Shown here: positions 51,752 to 61,923 of the stretch, piece after piece | Layout: every line of letters starts with the position of its first letter | Numbering within the stretch: position 1 is the first letter of the stretch | Assembly (NCBI GenBank): GCA_964343835.1 | Contig: CAYFKR010000001.1 | Span: 248,001 to 312,000, forward strand | DNA: 64,000 nt | Source: CALEMW01 sp964343835 | GTDB taxonomy: Bacteria; Krumholzibacteriota; Krumholzibacteriia; LZORAL124-64-63 | Direction: 5' to 3' | The notes under the pieces: generated by a model | Database searches by the model: none | The model's input: only the letters and a program-made list of their open reading frames with translations | What the model was told of the DNA's origin: nothing | Made by a program: the position numbers and the translations under genes

Positions 51752-52729
51752 ATGAACGCGAAACGCATGACGATGCTGATCCTGGGGATCCTGGTCGCCG
51801 CCGTGCCCGTCGTCGCCCTCGACGAGGAGTCGCTGGAGATCACCGGATTCGGGGACTGCCTGATGCTGGCGGATCCCCAGGATGAGGCCGACGGCCATGT
51901 GCGCATCGGCCAGGCCGAGCTGGACGTGACCGCAGGCGTGGACGACCGCACGGAACTCGCCGTGGCCGTGGCCTACGATTCCGAAGCCGAAGCCTTCGGC
52001 CTCGGGGCCTTCACCATCGAGCGCAGCCTGCTGTCGCGGGAATCCGGGATGGTGCGGGAAGCGGGACTGGTGGTGGGCCGGTTCGACGTGCCGTTCGGCC
52101 TGGACTGGCGCGTGTACCCGTCCCTGGACCGGAAGATGGTCACCGCACCGCTGGTGGTAGCCATGACCCACGGCTGCTGGAACGAGGTCGGGGCCCAGGG
52201 ATACGTCAGGAGCGAGCGTCTGGAGCTCAAGGTCTTCGGGGTGAACGACCTGCCCTGCGACGAGGCGTCCTCCAAGCTGGGCTCGAAGGTCGCGACATCG
52301 ACCAGGCACGCCGTCGGCGGCCGTCTGGGAGTGCTGCCGGCCGAGGGTCTGGAACTGGGGGCCTCGGGCGCCGTCCAGGTGGCCCACGACGGGGACCGCC
52401 CGACCACCATGGCCGGTGTGGACGCGGCCTGGAGCGTCGGCTCCTTCGAGACCAGGGGCGAATTCATCCGCCAGGAATACGCCCGCGACACCAAGTTCGC
52501 GGGAGCGGGCGAGGGCTGGTACCTGGAGGCGGCCCGCACCCTCGGCAAACATCGTCTGGGCGTGCGGTACGACCGCTTCGTCTGGAGCGACGGCGAGGGA
52601 CTGGACCGACGCTGGAGCGTGGGAGTCGCCAGGATCCTCAGCGAGAACGCCGAGTGGCGGCTCGAACGTCGCATGGCACTCGACGAGGCTCCGGACGACA
52701 TGATGGTCCAGCTCGTCACGGCCTTCTGA
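51752..52729 (+). CDS. Predicted outer-membrane beta-barrel protein
   Basis: A 325-residue exported protein with a signal peptide (about residues 1-22, ending VVAL). The mature chain alternates polar and non-polar residues in strand-like runs (HVRIGQAELDVTAGV, TELAVAVAYDS, LGVRYDRFVWS) and ends in Phe after VQLVTAF, the usual barrel-assembly signal. It resembles short porins or phosphate-selective-porin-like proteins, but no family can be named with certainty. Start ATG 51752 follows GGGGAGGCATGAC. It is probably co-transcribed with the upstream chemoreceptor; a hairpin at 52750-52775 ends the unit. Confidence 0.7.
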   Translation: MNAKRMTMLILGILVAAVPVVALDEESLEITGFGDCLMLADPQDEADGHVRIGQAELDVTAGVDDRTELAVAVAYDSEAEAFGLGAFTIERSLLSRESGMVREAGLVVGRFDVPFGLDWRVYPSLDRKMVTAPLVVAMTHGCWNEVGAQGYVRSERLELKVFGVNDLPCDEASSKLGSKVATSTRHAVGGRLGVLPAEGLELGASGAVQVAHDGDRPTTMAGVDAAWSVGSFETRGEFIRQEYARDTKFAGAGEGWYLEAARTLGKHRLGVRYDRFVWSDGEGLDRRWSVGVARILSENAEWRLERRMALDEAPDDMMVQLVTAF

Positions 52730-52749
52730 GCCGGACGGACCGGGAACCG

Positions 52750-52775
52750 ACGGGCGCCTCTCCGGAGGCGCCCGT
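52750..52775 (+). terminator. Terminator after the outer-membrane protein gene
   Basis: An 11-bp perfect stem (ACGGGCGCCTC 52750-52760 with 52765-52775, loop TCCG) is followed by TGTCGTTT, 20 bases after the stop. Confidence 0.7.
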
Positions 52776-52823
52776 TGTCGTTTCCGTCCGGTGGAACTAC
52801 CATGCCGGGACCGAGGAGGTCCC

Positions 52824-53435
52824 ATGCGCCGCAACGAACTGGAGTCCCGCGATCCCGCCGTCTTCGCCGAGGTGGCCGCCGCCGCCGAGGTGGGCGAGCT
52901 CGGCATCCTCACCGCCGACGGCTCACCGCGGGTGATCCCCCTGAACTTCGCAGCCGTCGGGGAGACTGTGTACTTCCACGGCGCCCTCGAAGGAGAGAAG
53001 GTCGAGTGCCTGGCCGCCGACCCCCGCTGCAGCTTCTCCATGGTCGACGCCTACAGCCTGATCCCTTCGTACTGGACGGCGCCGCGCCATGCCTGCCCGG
53101 CCACCCATTTCTTTAAGTCGGTCGAAATACGGGGGCGATGCGAGCCGGTGACGGATCTCGAGGAGAAGGCCCGTGCCCTCCAGGCGCTGATGGAGAAGTA
53201 TCAGCCCGAGGGCGGGCACGACCCGATCGTCGCCGACCATCCCGTGTATGCGAAGGCCCTCGCGGGTGTCGGTGTATTCCGGGTGCGGGGGACCTGGACG
53301 GCCAAGGTGAAGTTTGGGGTCAACGAGCCGGCGAAGCTGCGTCGGACGTTGGTGGAGAAGCTGAGGGAGCGGGGAGGACCCAGGGATCTGGAAACGGCCG
53401 TCGAGATCGAACGCACGCTGGAGGAATCGTCATGA
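52824..53435 (+). CDS. Pyridoxamine-5'-phosphate-oxidase-like flavin-binding protein (NimA-like)
   Basis: A 203-residue protein of the split-barrel FMN-binding fold, closest to the nitroimidazole-resistance/NimA-like group. It shows VGELGILTADGSPRVIPLNFA, VYFHGALEGEKVECL and CSFSMVDAYSLIPSYWT, and closes with KVKFGVNE. Members bind FMN or heme and reduce small molecules; the physiological substrate is usually unknown. Start ATG 52824 follows GGAGGTCCC. Its stop overlaps the ATG of the next gene (ATGA), which couples it to an AlkD-like protein, a pairing with no obvious metabolic logic. Confidence 0.82.
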   Translation: MRRNELESRDPAVFAEVAAAAEVGELGILTADGSPRVIPLNFAAVGETVYFHGALEGEKVECLAADPRCSFSMVDAYSLIPSYWTAPRHACPATHFFKSVEIRGRCEPVTDLEEKARALQALMEKYQPEGGHDPIVADHPVYAKALAGVGVFRVRGTWTAKVKFGVNEPAKLRRTLVEKLRERGGPRDLETAVEIERTLEESS

Positions 53436-54112
53436 CCCTGAAGCAAACCCTGGCCGCCCTGAAGAAAGCCGGCACCGCGCAGAACCGGAAGGTCTACGCC
53501 ACCCACGGCGTGGCCGGCGAGCAGTACGGTGTGAGTTTCGCCGAACTGAACCGGCTGAAGAAGGTCATCGGCACCGACCATGAGCTGGCCGGCGGACTCT
53601 GGGCCACGGGCAATCATGATGCCCGCGTGCTGGCGTGCATGGTCGCGGACGCCGAAGCGTTCTCCTCACGCGAACTCGACGCCTGGGCCCGCGATCTGGA
53701 CAACTACGTGATCTGCGACGCCTTCTCGACCCTGGTGGCGAAGTCGCCCCACCGCGACCGCAAGTTCGCGGCGTGGCGCGACCGCAAGAGTGAGTGGACG
53801 GCGGCCACGGCCTGGAACGTGTTCTGCGCCCTGGCCATGCATGCGGACGACCGGCCCGACGCGTTCTTTCACGAGCCCCTCGAGGCCATCGAGCGCGAGA
53901 TCCACGATCGTCCCAACAGGGTGCGCCACAGCATGAACCAGGCGGTCATCTGCATCGGGGTGCGCAACACGGCCCTCGAGAAGAAGGCGCGTGCCGCGGC
54001 GAAACGGATCGGCAAGGTCGAAGTGGACCACGGAAAGACGAGCTGCAAGACGCCCGACGCCGTCGCCTACATCGAGAAGACGAAGGCGCATCGGGCGAAG
54101 AAGAAGCGCTGA
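53432..54112 (+). CDS. AlkD-like HEAT-repeat DNA alkylation repair protein
   Basis: A 226-residue all-helical protein of the AlkC/AlkD type. It starts with helices TLAALKKAGTAQNRKVYATHG and then shows HEAT-like units (ELAGGLWATGNHDARVLACMVAD, LDNYVICDAFSTLVAKSP, RKFAAWRDRKSEWTAATAW), the pattern of glycosylases that remove positively charged alkylated purines by wrapping DNA. The C-terminus is Lys-rich (KTKAHRAKKKR). Catalytic Asp and Trp positions of AlkD are plausible (the W and D of LDNYVICD) but not certain. Start ATG 53432 follows GGAGGAATCGTC. Confidence 0.83.
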   Translation: MTLKQTLAALKKAGTAQNRKVYATHGVAGEQYGVSFAELNRLKKVIGTDHELAGGLWATGNHDARVLACMVADAEAFSSRELDAWARDLDNYVICDAFSTLVAKSPHRDRKFAAWRDRKSEWTAATAWNVFCALAMHADDRPDAFFHEPLEAIEREIHDRPNRVRHSMNQAVICIGVRNTALEKKARAAAKRIGKVEVDHGKTSCKTPDAVAYIEKTKAHRAKKKR

Positions 54113-54137
54113 CCGGACAGCGTCGAGCTGCATGGGA

Positions 54138-54165
54138 AAGGGGCTCCCCCGCAGGGGAGCCCCTT
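54138..54165. terminator. Bidirectional hairpin between the AlkD-like and oligopeptidase genes
   Basis: A perfect 12-bp inverted repeat (AAGGGGCTCCCC 54138-54149 with 54154-54165) sits between convergent genes. On either strand it ends in AAGG/CCTT with only short T-runs, so it may serve both. Confidence 0.65.
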
Positions 54166-54188
54166 CCTCGTCGGATCCCGTCCGTCGA

Positions 54189-56321
54189 TCAGTCCATGCC
54201 GAGGTGGTGCCACAGGAAGGCCCACTCGTCGGCCACTTCCTCGATGATCTTCGAGGTGGGCTTGCCGCCGCCGTGGCCGGCCTTGGTCTCGATGCGGATC
54301 AGCACCGGGCCCGTTCCGGCGTGGGCTTCCTGGATGCGCGCGGCATACTTGAAGCTGTGGCCGGGCACCACGCGGTCGTCGTGGTCGGCGGTGGTGACCA
54401 GCACGGCCGGGTAGTCCACCCCGTCCTTCAGGTTGTGGTAGGGGGAGTAGGCGTACAGCGTGGGGAACATGTCCGGGTCCTCGCTGCTGCCGTAGTCGCT
54501 CACCCAGGCCCAGCCGATGGTGAACAGGTGGAAGCGCAGCATGTCCATCACGCCCACGGCTGGGATGGCCGCGGCCCACAGGTCGGGGCGCTGGTTCACC
54601 ACGGCGCCCACCAGCGTACCGCCGTTGCTGCCGCCCTGGCAGGCCAGCTTGTCGCTGGAGGTGTAGCCCTCGTCGATCAGGTACTCGGCCGCGGCGATGA
54701 AGTCGTCGAAGACGTTCTGCTTGTTCTTCAGCATGCCGCCCTGGTGCCACTCCTCGCCGTACTCGCCGCCGCCCCGCAGGTTCGCCAGGGCGAAGATGCC
54801 GCCCATCTCCACCCACGCCAGGCGCGAGATGGAGAAGTAGGGCGTGAGCGACACGTTGAACCCGCCGTAGCCGTAGAGCAGCGTCGGGTTGGAGCCGTCC
54901 ATGGGGACGTCCTTCTTCCGCACGATGAACATGGGCACCTTGGTGCCGTCCTTGGACTCGTAGAAGACCTGGTCGGTGGTGTAGCCGCTCAGGTCGACGT
55001 CGATGCCGGGCTCGCGGAAGACGGTGCTCTCGCCGGTCTCGAAGTCGTACTTGAAGATTGTGGGCGGGTAGAGGAACGACGTGAACGTGTAGAACGTCTC
55101 GGTGTCCTCGCGCTCGCCGCCGACGCCGCCGACGGTGCCGATGCCCGGCAGCGCCACCTCGCCGATCTGGTGCCCGTGGATGTCGAAGCGGTACACGACG
55201 CTGTGGGCGTCCTTCATGTACTGCCCCACGAACTCGTTGCCGTTGATCATGCCCATGCCGCGCAGGGTGATGTCCCTCTCGGCCACCAGCTCGTGCCACT
55301 CGCTCTTGGCGGGGTTGGCGACGTCCACGGCGATCAGGCGCTTGCGGGGGGCGTCGAGGTCGGTGGTCATGTAGAAGATGCCGCCGTCGTGGCCCACGAA
55401 CGAGTAGTCGGCCTCGAACTCGGAGATCAGCTCCTGAACGCCGGCCCCGGGGTTCCGCAGGTCCTTGTAGAAGAGCAGGTTCATGGGCGAGGTGCCCTTC
55501 CAGACGCTGATGATCAGGTAGTCGCCGCTCTCGGTCACGCCGCCGCCGAAGCCCCACTCCTTCTGGTCGGGACGCTCGTAGACCAGCACGTCGTCGCTCT
55601 GGGGGGTGCCCACCTTGTGGTAGTAGAGCTTCTGGAAGTAGTTGGCGTCCTCGAGCTCGTCGCCCTCGGTGGGGGCGTCGTAGCGGCTGTAGTAGAAGCC
55701 TTCGCCCTTCTCGTCCCAGCTGGCGCCGGAGAACTTGCTCCACTCGACCTTGTCGGAGAGATCCTCGCCGGTGTCGATGTCGCGCACGTACCAGGTGCGC
55801 CAGTCGGAGCCGCTCACGTTGGTGGCCCAGGCCATGAGCTTGCCGTCGCGGCTGATGCTCATGCCGCCCAGGGCGACCGTGCCGTCCTCGCTCAGGGTGT
55901 TGGGGTCGATGAGCACGCGGGGCTCGCCGTCCAGGCTCTCCTGCACGTAGATGACCGACTGGTTCTGCAGGCCGTCGTTCTTGGAGAAGAAGTAGCGGCC
56001 GCCGCGCTCGAAGGGCGCGCCGTACTTGGGGTAGTCCCAGAGGTCGGTCAGGCGCTTCTGGATGCGGTCGCGGCTGGGCAGCGACTCGAGGTACGGGAAG
56101 GTGAGCTCGTTCTGGGCCTCGACCCAGGCGCGGGTCTCGTCGCTGTCGGGGTCCTCGAGCCAACGGTAGGGGTCGGCCACCTGGGTGCCGTGGTAGTCGT
56201 CCACGACGTCGCCCTTGCGGGCCTCGGGGTACTCGAACGTCATGGTCTCCTGGTCCTGCGTCGAGTTGCAGCCCACGAGCAGCGCTGCGGCCAAGAGCAG
56301 GAGGATGAGGGTTCTGGACAT
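54189..56321 (-). CDS. Prolyl oligopeptidase family (S9A) lipoprotein
   Basis: A 710-residue serine peptidase. The lipobox LLVGC (C18) indicates a lipoprotein. Residues 30-90 and 470-710 form the alpha/beta-hydrolase domain, and residues 95-430 the seven-bladed propeller. The triad is visible: Ser565 in CQGGSNGGTL, Asp in ADHDDRVVPGHS (646-657) and His683 in KAGHGGG. It cleaves after proline in short peptides, and as a lipoprotein it should act in the periplasm or at the surface, complementing the secreted M1 aminopeptidase. Start ATG 56321 follows CGAGGTCGGATCCC; a longer frame upstream overlaps the divergent leader and is rejected. Confidence 0.93.
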   Translation of the reverse strand: MSRTLILLLLAAALLVGCNSTQDQETMTFEYPEARKGDVVDDYHGTQVADPYRWLEDPDSDETRAWVEAQNELTFPYLESLPSRDRIQKRLTDLWDYPKYGAPFERGGRYFFSKNDGLQNQSVIYVQESLDGEPRVLIDPNTLSEDGTVALGGMSISRDGKLMAWATNVSGSDWRTWYVRDIDTGEDLSDKVEWSKFSGASWDEKGEGFYYSRYDAPTEGDELEDANYFQKLYYHKVGTPQSDDVLVYERPDQKEWGFGGGVTESGDYLIISVWKGTSPMNLLFYKDLRNPGAGVQELISEFEADYSFVGHDGGIFYMTTDLDAPRKRLIAVDVANPAKSEWHELVAERDITLRGMGMINGNEFVGQYMKDAHSVVYRFDIHGHQIGEVALPGIGTVGGVGGEREDTETFYTFTSFLYPPTIFKYDFETGESTVFREPGIDVDLSGYTTDQVFYESKDGTKVPMFIVRKKDVPMDGSNPTLLYGYGGFNVSLTPYFSISRLAWVEMGGIFALANLRGGGEYGEEWHQGGMLKNKQNVFDDFIAAAEYLIDEGYTSSDKLACQGGSNGGTLVGAVVNQRPDLWAAAIPAVGVMDMLRFHLFTIGWAWVSDYGSSEDPDMFPTLYAYSPYHNLKDGVDYPAVLVTTADHDDRVVPGHSFKYAARIQEAHAGTGPVLIRIETKAGHGGGKPTSKIIEEVADEWAFLWHHLGMD

Positions 56322-56499
56322 GGGATCCGACCTCGCTGTTGATGGATCAGGGGTTCGGCCCGCAGGTAGGGGATGCGCGAGCTCTTCGGACGGCCCGGAC
56401 AGTCTAGCGCGACGGAGCCCGAATGTCATGGGGGGATTGGGCGGGCGGGGCGAAACACGGGTTTCGCTCCCCTCTTTCCGGCACTATCTTGGAGCGACC

Positions 56500-57186
56500 A
56501 TGGCGAACAGACGCATCCGTGTCCTCCACGAGGACAACCACCTGCTGGTGGTCCACAAGCCCGCAGGCCTGCTCTCCCAGGGCGACGACACCAACCACGT
56601 GTCGCTGCTCGAGCTGGCCCGGGACTACGTGCGCGATAAATACGACAAGCCCGGCAACGTCTACATGGGCCTGGTGCACAGGCTGGATCGCCCCGTGTCG
56701 GGCGTGATGGTGCTGGCGCGGACCTCCAAGGCGGCCGCCCGGCTGTCGAAGCAGTTCCGCGACGGGACCGTGCGCAAGACCTACCTGGCCGTGGTCCGGG
56801 GCTGCCCCCTGTCCGCCGACGGCGAGCTGGTGCACCACATGGGCCAGCGCGGCGACCGCGAGCGGCGCACGCCCATCGAGGACCACCCCTTCGCCGGTTC
56901 GAAGGAGGCCCGCCTGGAGTGGACGGTGACCCGGGGCGACCCGCACCTGAGCGTGCTGCGGGTGCATCCGATCACCGGCCGTCGCCACCAGATCCGGGCC
57001 CAGCTCGCCGCCGCCGGCCACCCCATCGTGGGCGACCGCAAGTACGGCGACGAGGAGGCTCTGCCCGACCGCAGCATCGCGCTGCACGCCTGGCGGCTGG
57101 AGCTGGACCACCCCGTGGGGGGCGCCCGGCTCGAGTTCGTCTCGCCGCCGCCCCGCCGGGAACCCTGGCCCCAGGGCACGGTTTGA
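56500..57186 (+). CDS. RluA-family pseudouridine synthase
   Basis: A 228-residue enzyme that isomerises uridine in RNA. The catalytic motif GLVHRLDRPVSGVMVLA holds the essential Asp. VLHEDNHLLVVHKPAGLLSQ is the usual first strand pair, and HPITGRRHQIRAQLAAAGHPIVGDRKYG is the conserved C-terminal block. It lacks the N-terminal S4 domain, so it belongs to the short RluA/TruC-like subgroup; the target base in rRNA or tRNA is not determined. Start ATG 56500 (MANRRIRVLHED) follows GGAGCGACC. It diverges from the oligopeptidase gene. Confidence 0.92.
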   Translation: MANRRIRVLHEDNHLLVVHKPAGLLSQGDDTNHVSLLELARDYVRDKYDKPGNVYMGLVHRLDRPVSGVMVLARTSKAAARLSKQFRDGTVRKTYLAVVRGCPLSADGELVHHMGQRGDRERRTPIEDHPFAGSKEARLEWTVTRGDPHLSVLRVHPITGRRHQIRAQLAAAGHPIVGDRKYGDEEALPDRSIALHAWRLELDHPVGGARLEFVSPPPRREPWPQGTV

Positions 57187-57239
57187 CATCGACTCCACGG
57201 CCGCCCCGGCGGCTTTCCCATCAGAGAGGTAACGACGAC

Positions 57240-57704
57240 ATGCGCAGCATCCGCACCATCCTGATCCTCGCGACCCTCGTGGTCGCCGCAAGCGGCGTTT
57301 TCGCCGCCGAGTCCTCCGACGCCGGCATCAAGTGGTACTCCTACGAGGAGGGCCTCGCCGCCGCCAAGGCCGCCGGCAAGCCCGTGATCATCGATTTCCA
57401 CGCCGACTGGTGCAAGTGGTGCAAGGAGATGGACAAGAAGACGTTCAGCGACGCCCGCGTCATCGAGATCATGAACGGCAGGTTCATCCCCATCAGCGTG
57501 GACACCGAGAAGGAGAAGGCTCCGGCCCAGGCCTTCAACGTGCAGAGCCTGCCCACCATGTGGTTCCTGGACGCCCAGGGCGAGCGCATCGACACCCTGC
57601 CCGGGTTCGTGGACGCGGACTTCTTCGTGATCGTGCTGGACTACATCGCCTCGGAAAGCTACAAGTCGGTGGACTTCGCGAAGTACATGGAGGACCGCAG
57701 CTAG
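57240..57704 (+). CDS. Exported thioredoxin-fold protein with CKWC motif
   Basis: A 154-residue protein with a signal peptide (about residues 1-22, ending VFAA) and one thioredoxin domain. The active site is FHADWCKWCKEM and the cis-Pro is in VQSLPTMWFL. It resembles the C-terminal domain of DsbD and thioredoxin_7/DUF255-like periplasmic reductases, so a role in disulfide reduction or cytochrome maturation in the periplasm is likely. Start ATG 57240 has GAGAGG about ten bases upstream. It precedes an FAD oxidoreductase gene by 11 bp, but no direct functional link is evident. Confidence 0.87.
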   Translation: MRSIRTILILATLVVAASGVFAAESSDAGIKWYSYEEGLAAAKAAGKPVIIDFHADWCKWCKEMDKKTFSDARVIEIMNGRFIPISVDTEKEKAPAQAFNVQSLPTMWFLDAQGERIDTLPGFVDADFFVIVLDYIASESYKSVDFAKYMEDRS

Positions 57705-57715
57705 CTGGAGGTGAG

Positions 57716-58870
57716 ATGGTCACCGTCGAGGCGACCATCGTGGGCGGAGGCATCACGGGCTGTTGCGCGGCGGACGCCGCCGCGCGCGCCGGTGTCGAAA
57801 CCGTCCTGCTGGATAAGGAAACCCACCTGGCCGCCGGCGTGACCTCGCGCAACAGCGAAGTGGCGCACGGCGGCATGTATTATCCCCCCGGATCCATCAA
57901 GGCCGATTGCTGCGTGCGCGGGCGGCGCCTGCTCGCCGCCTTCTGCGAAGAGGCGGGCGTGGACTACCGCGCCTGCGGCAAGCTCATCGTGGCGGTGGAC
58001 GACGGCGAGGCCGACGACCTGGACCCGCTCCTGGAGCGCGGCTTGGAGAACGGCGTGGAGGGCTTCCGGCTGGTGGAGGGCGCGGAGCTGGCCGCCCTGG
58101 AGCCCGACGTGCGGGCCGTGGCCGGACTGCTGTCGCCCGCCACGGGGATCGTGGACGCCGAGGGCGCGGCCCGGGCCTACGCGGCGCGCGCCGCGGAACA
58201 CGGCGCCCAAGTCATGACCGGAGCCGAGGTGATCGCCCTGGACCGCTCGCCCGACGGCTGGCTGGTGACCGTGCGCCGCAGCGACGAGGCCTGGACCCAC
58301 GCCTCACGCCACCTGGTGCTCTGCGGCGGCCTGCACGCCGACTCCCTCGCTGCCATGGCCGGCCTCGACCCCGCCGCCGAGGGCCTTGCCCAGCGCTGGG
58401 TCAAGGGCAACTACTTCGGCGTGGACCCGAAGCACGACGGCCGGGTGTCGCGGCTCATCTACCCCATCCCCCCCCGCGGCGCCGACACCCTCGGCGTGCA
58501 CGTGTGCCTGGACCTCGGCGGCCAGATGCGCCTGGGGCCCGACTTCGAGCCCGTGGACCGCGTTGAGGACTACGCCGTGGACCCTGCCCGCCGCGACGCC
58601 TTCTTCGACGGCGCCTCGCGTTTCCTGCCCTGGCTCGAGCCCGACGACCTCCATCCCGTCATGAGCGGCATCCGTCCCAAGCTGGGCGTGGACGATCCTT
58701 TCGCCGACTTCCGTATACGCCGTTACGACGGCGCTTTCGAGGGCCTGGTGGCCTTGGCGGGCATCGACTCCCCCGGGTTGACGTCGGCGCCGGCGGTGGG
58801 GGAGATGGTGGCCGACGTGCTGCGGGGCGCGGAGCCGCCGCGGCCGTGGGACGAAGGGGGGGCGTCGTGA
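57716..58870 (+). CDS. FAD-dependent oxidoreductase (L-2-hydroxyglutarate/glycerol-3-phosphate oxidase-like)
   Basis: A 384-residue D-amino-acid-oxidase-superfamily flavoprotein. The FAD-binding start TIVGGGITGCCAADAAARAG is followed by VLLDKETHLAAGVTSRNSEVAHGGMYYPPGSIKA, the LhgO/YgaF signature, in which the Asn and His lie near the flavin. Later segments RPKLGVDDPFADFRI and ALAGIDSPGLTSAPAVGEMV also fit. LhgO-type enzymes oxidise L-2-hydroxyglutarate back to 2-oxoglutarate and pass electrons to quinones; a related hydroxy acid is possible here. Start ATG 57716 follows GGAGGTGAG. Its stop overlaps the GTG of the PAP2 gene. Confidence 0.88.
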   Translation: MVTVEATIVGGGITGCCAADAAARAGVETVLLDKETHLAAGVTSRNSEVAHGGMYYPPGSIKADCCVRGRRLLAAFCEEAGVDYRACGKLIVAVDDGEADDLDPLLERGLENGVEGFRLVEGAELAALEPDVRAVAGLLSPATGIVDAEGAARAYAARAAEHGAQVMTGAEVIALDRSPDGWLVTVRRSDEAWTHASRHLVLCGGLHADSLAAMAGLDPAAEGLAQRWVKGNYFGVDPKHDGRVSRLIYPIPPRGADTLGVHVCLDLGGQMRLGPDFEPVDRVEDYAVDPARRDAFFDGASRFLPWLEPDDLHPVMSGIRPKLGVDDPFADFRIRRYDGAFEGLVALAGIDSPGLTSAPAVGEMVADVLRGAEPPRPWDEGGAS

Positions 58871-59601
58871 TCGTGGGGATCGGCATCGCAGTGGCCCTGG
58901 TGGCCTTGGCCCTCGGGGCCGCGGTGAAGGCCGTACGGGCGGCGGGGGGCGTGGGGCGCGAGCGCGGGCCGCGGCCGTTCCGGCACACCGGCCGCCACTA
59001 CAAGGGCCTCTATTCGCGGCGCGGGTTCCTGCGGCTGGGCGCGGCTTCTGCCGGCGCCTTCGTGCTGGCTCACGTCGGTGTGGACGCAGCGGTGGAGCGC
59101 TGGCATACCGGGTCGGTGCGGGGGCCTCACAGCGACCTGATCGCCGAGGGTTTCAAGGGCTTCGGCGAACGCTTCTGGTTCGCGGTGTGGGGCGTGTTCG
59201 CCTTGCTGGACGGCCTGCTGGCGTCGTCGCCGTTGCTGCGCTGGGGGCGCCGGAACTTCGAGGCGATGGTGGTGGGGCTGCCCGCGCTGTGGACCATCCA
59301 GCGTGTGGGCGGCGCAGGCCGTCCCACCGACAAGCACGAGGACCCGAAGTGGCGCCCAATGAGCGACGACAACACCGCCTCGGGCCACACCTTCATCGCC
59401 GCGATCCCGTGGCTCAACGCCGGGCGGGAAATCGACGCCGCGTGGCTGCGCCGCGGCGCGTGGGTGATGAGCTGGGGGACGGGGTGGTCGCGGGTGAACG
59501 ACCGGCGGCACTATCTGTCGCAGGTGCTGTTGGGGCATCGGATTGCGGGGGAGGCGGTGGACGTGGTCTCCATGGAGCCTGGTCCATCGGGCGGCGAATA
59601 A
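58867..59601 (+). CDS. PAP2-family phosphatase-like protein with an internal twin-arginine motif
   Basis: A 244-residue protein. It begins with a membrane helix (residues 2-20). About residue 48 a twin-arginine motif SRRGFLRLG precedes a short hydrophobic stretch, as in Tat signals but unusually far from the start. PAP2 motifs follow: KHEDPKWRP (KX6RP), NTASGHTF (SGH motif) and GWSRVNDRRHYLSQ (SRX5HX3D, with Gln in place of the final Asp). The family removes phosphate from lipid phosphates or phosphoanhydrides. The missing Asp weakens, but does not abolish, the catalytic prediction. The start is GTG 58867 overlapping the FAD gene stop, behind AAGGGGGG; the ATG 58846 in frame would lie inside that gene. 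Confidence 0.72.
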   Translation: MIVGIGIAVALVALALGAAVKAVRAAGGVGRERGPRPFRHTGRHYKGLYSRRGFLRLGAASAGAFVLAHVGVDAAVERWHTGSVRGPHSDLIAEGFKGFGERFWFAVWGVFALLDGLLASSPLLRWGRRNFEAMVVGLPALWTIQRVGGAGRPTDKHEDPKWRPMSDDNTASGHTFIAAIPWLNAGREIDAAWLRRGAWVMSWGTGWSRVNDRRHYLSQVLLGHRIAGEAVDVVSMEPGPSGGE

Positions 59602-59658
59602 CGATTTCGGCACAGATCTGGCGAGGCACCTCCAGGACTCTCACCTGGAGGATGTGTG

Positions 59659-59684
59659 TTGACGTATAACGTTACGCGTTATAT
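59659..59684 (+). promoter_or_regulatory. Promoter/operator of the former higBA module
   Basis: TTGACG (59659-59664) is followed by a perfect inverted repeat TATAACG (59665-59671)-N5-CGTTATA (59677-59683) whose right arm contains the likely -10 (TTATAT at 59679-59684; the 14-base spacer is short). A palindrome over the -10 is the usual HigA binding site, so the antitoxin should repress its own gene. Confidence 0.6.
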
Positions 59685-59723
59685 GGTGCAGCCCATGACG
59701 TCGCCATCGTCGACTACCACTGA
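59685..59723 (+). pseudogene. HigB toxin remnant (C-terminal 12 residues only)
   Basis: Between the operator and higA, 12 codons read GAAHDVAIVDYH followed by TGA. The segment DVxIVDYH is the conserved C-terminus of HigB (RelE-type) toxins, which normally lie just upstream of higA, and the 9-bp gap to higA is the usual one. The other 80 or so residues are missing, as if an internal deletion joined the promoter to the toxin's end. Confidence 0.6.
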
Positions 59724-59732
59724 GGTCGCACC

Positions 59733-60043
59733 ATGAGCCCCAGGAAACTGAAGCCCGTCCATCCCGGCGAAGTCCTCCGCGAGGAATTCCTCGTCCCCTC
59801 GGGCCTGAGCCAGAACAGGCTGGCCAACGAGATCGGCGTGCCGCCGCGCAGGATCAACGAGATCGTGCTGGAGAAGCGGCGGATCACCGCCGACACGGCG
59901 CTGCGCCTTGCACGTTACTTCCGGATGACGCCGGATTTCTGGATGGGTCTCCAGGTGGACTACGACCTGGCCGTCGAGACGGACCGTCTCGGCGATCGCC
60001 TCCGTTCCGAAGTGGGACGCTATGCCGGGGGGCCGCTGAACCG

Positions 60044-60047
<4 letters not shown>
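59733..60047 (+). CDS. higA: Orphan HigA-family antitoxin (XRE-type)
   Basis: A 104-residue protein beginning PVHPGEVLREEFLVPSGLSQNRLANEIGVP, the HigA/VapI signature, with an XRE helix-turn-helix (residues 25-60, LSQNRLANEIGVPPRRINEIVL) and the FWMGLQVDYDL segment that normally contacts HigB. It should bind its own operator at 59665-59683 as a dimer. The partner toxin is reduced to a short vestige, so the protein cannot act as a classic antitoxin here unless it neutralises a HigB elsewhere; it may persist as a regulator. Its stop overlaps the recQ start (ATGA), so it could also set recQ transcription. Confidence 0.9.
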
Positions 60048-61891
<1,844 letters not shown>

Positions 61892-61923
61892 GCCCCGCCC
61901 GCTTCGATCGGAACTGACGGATC

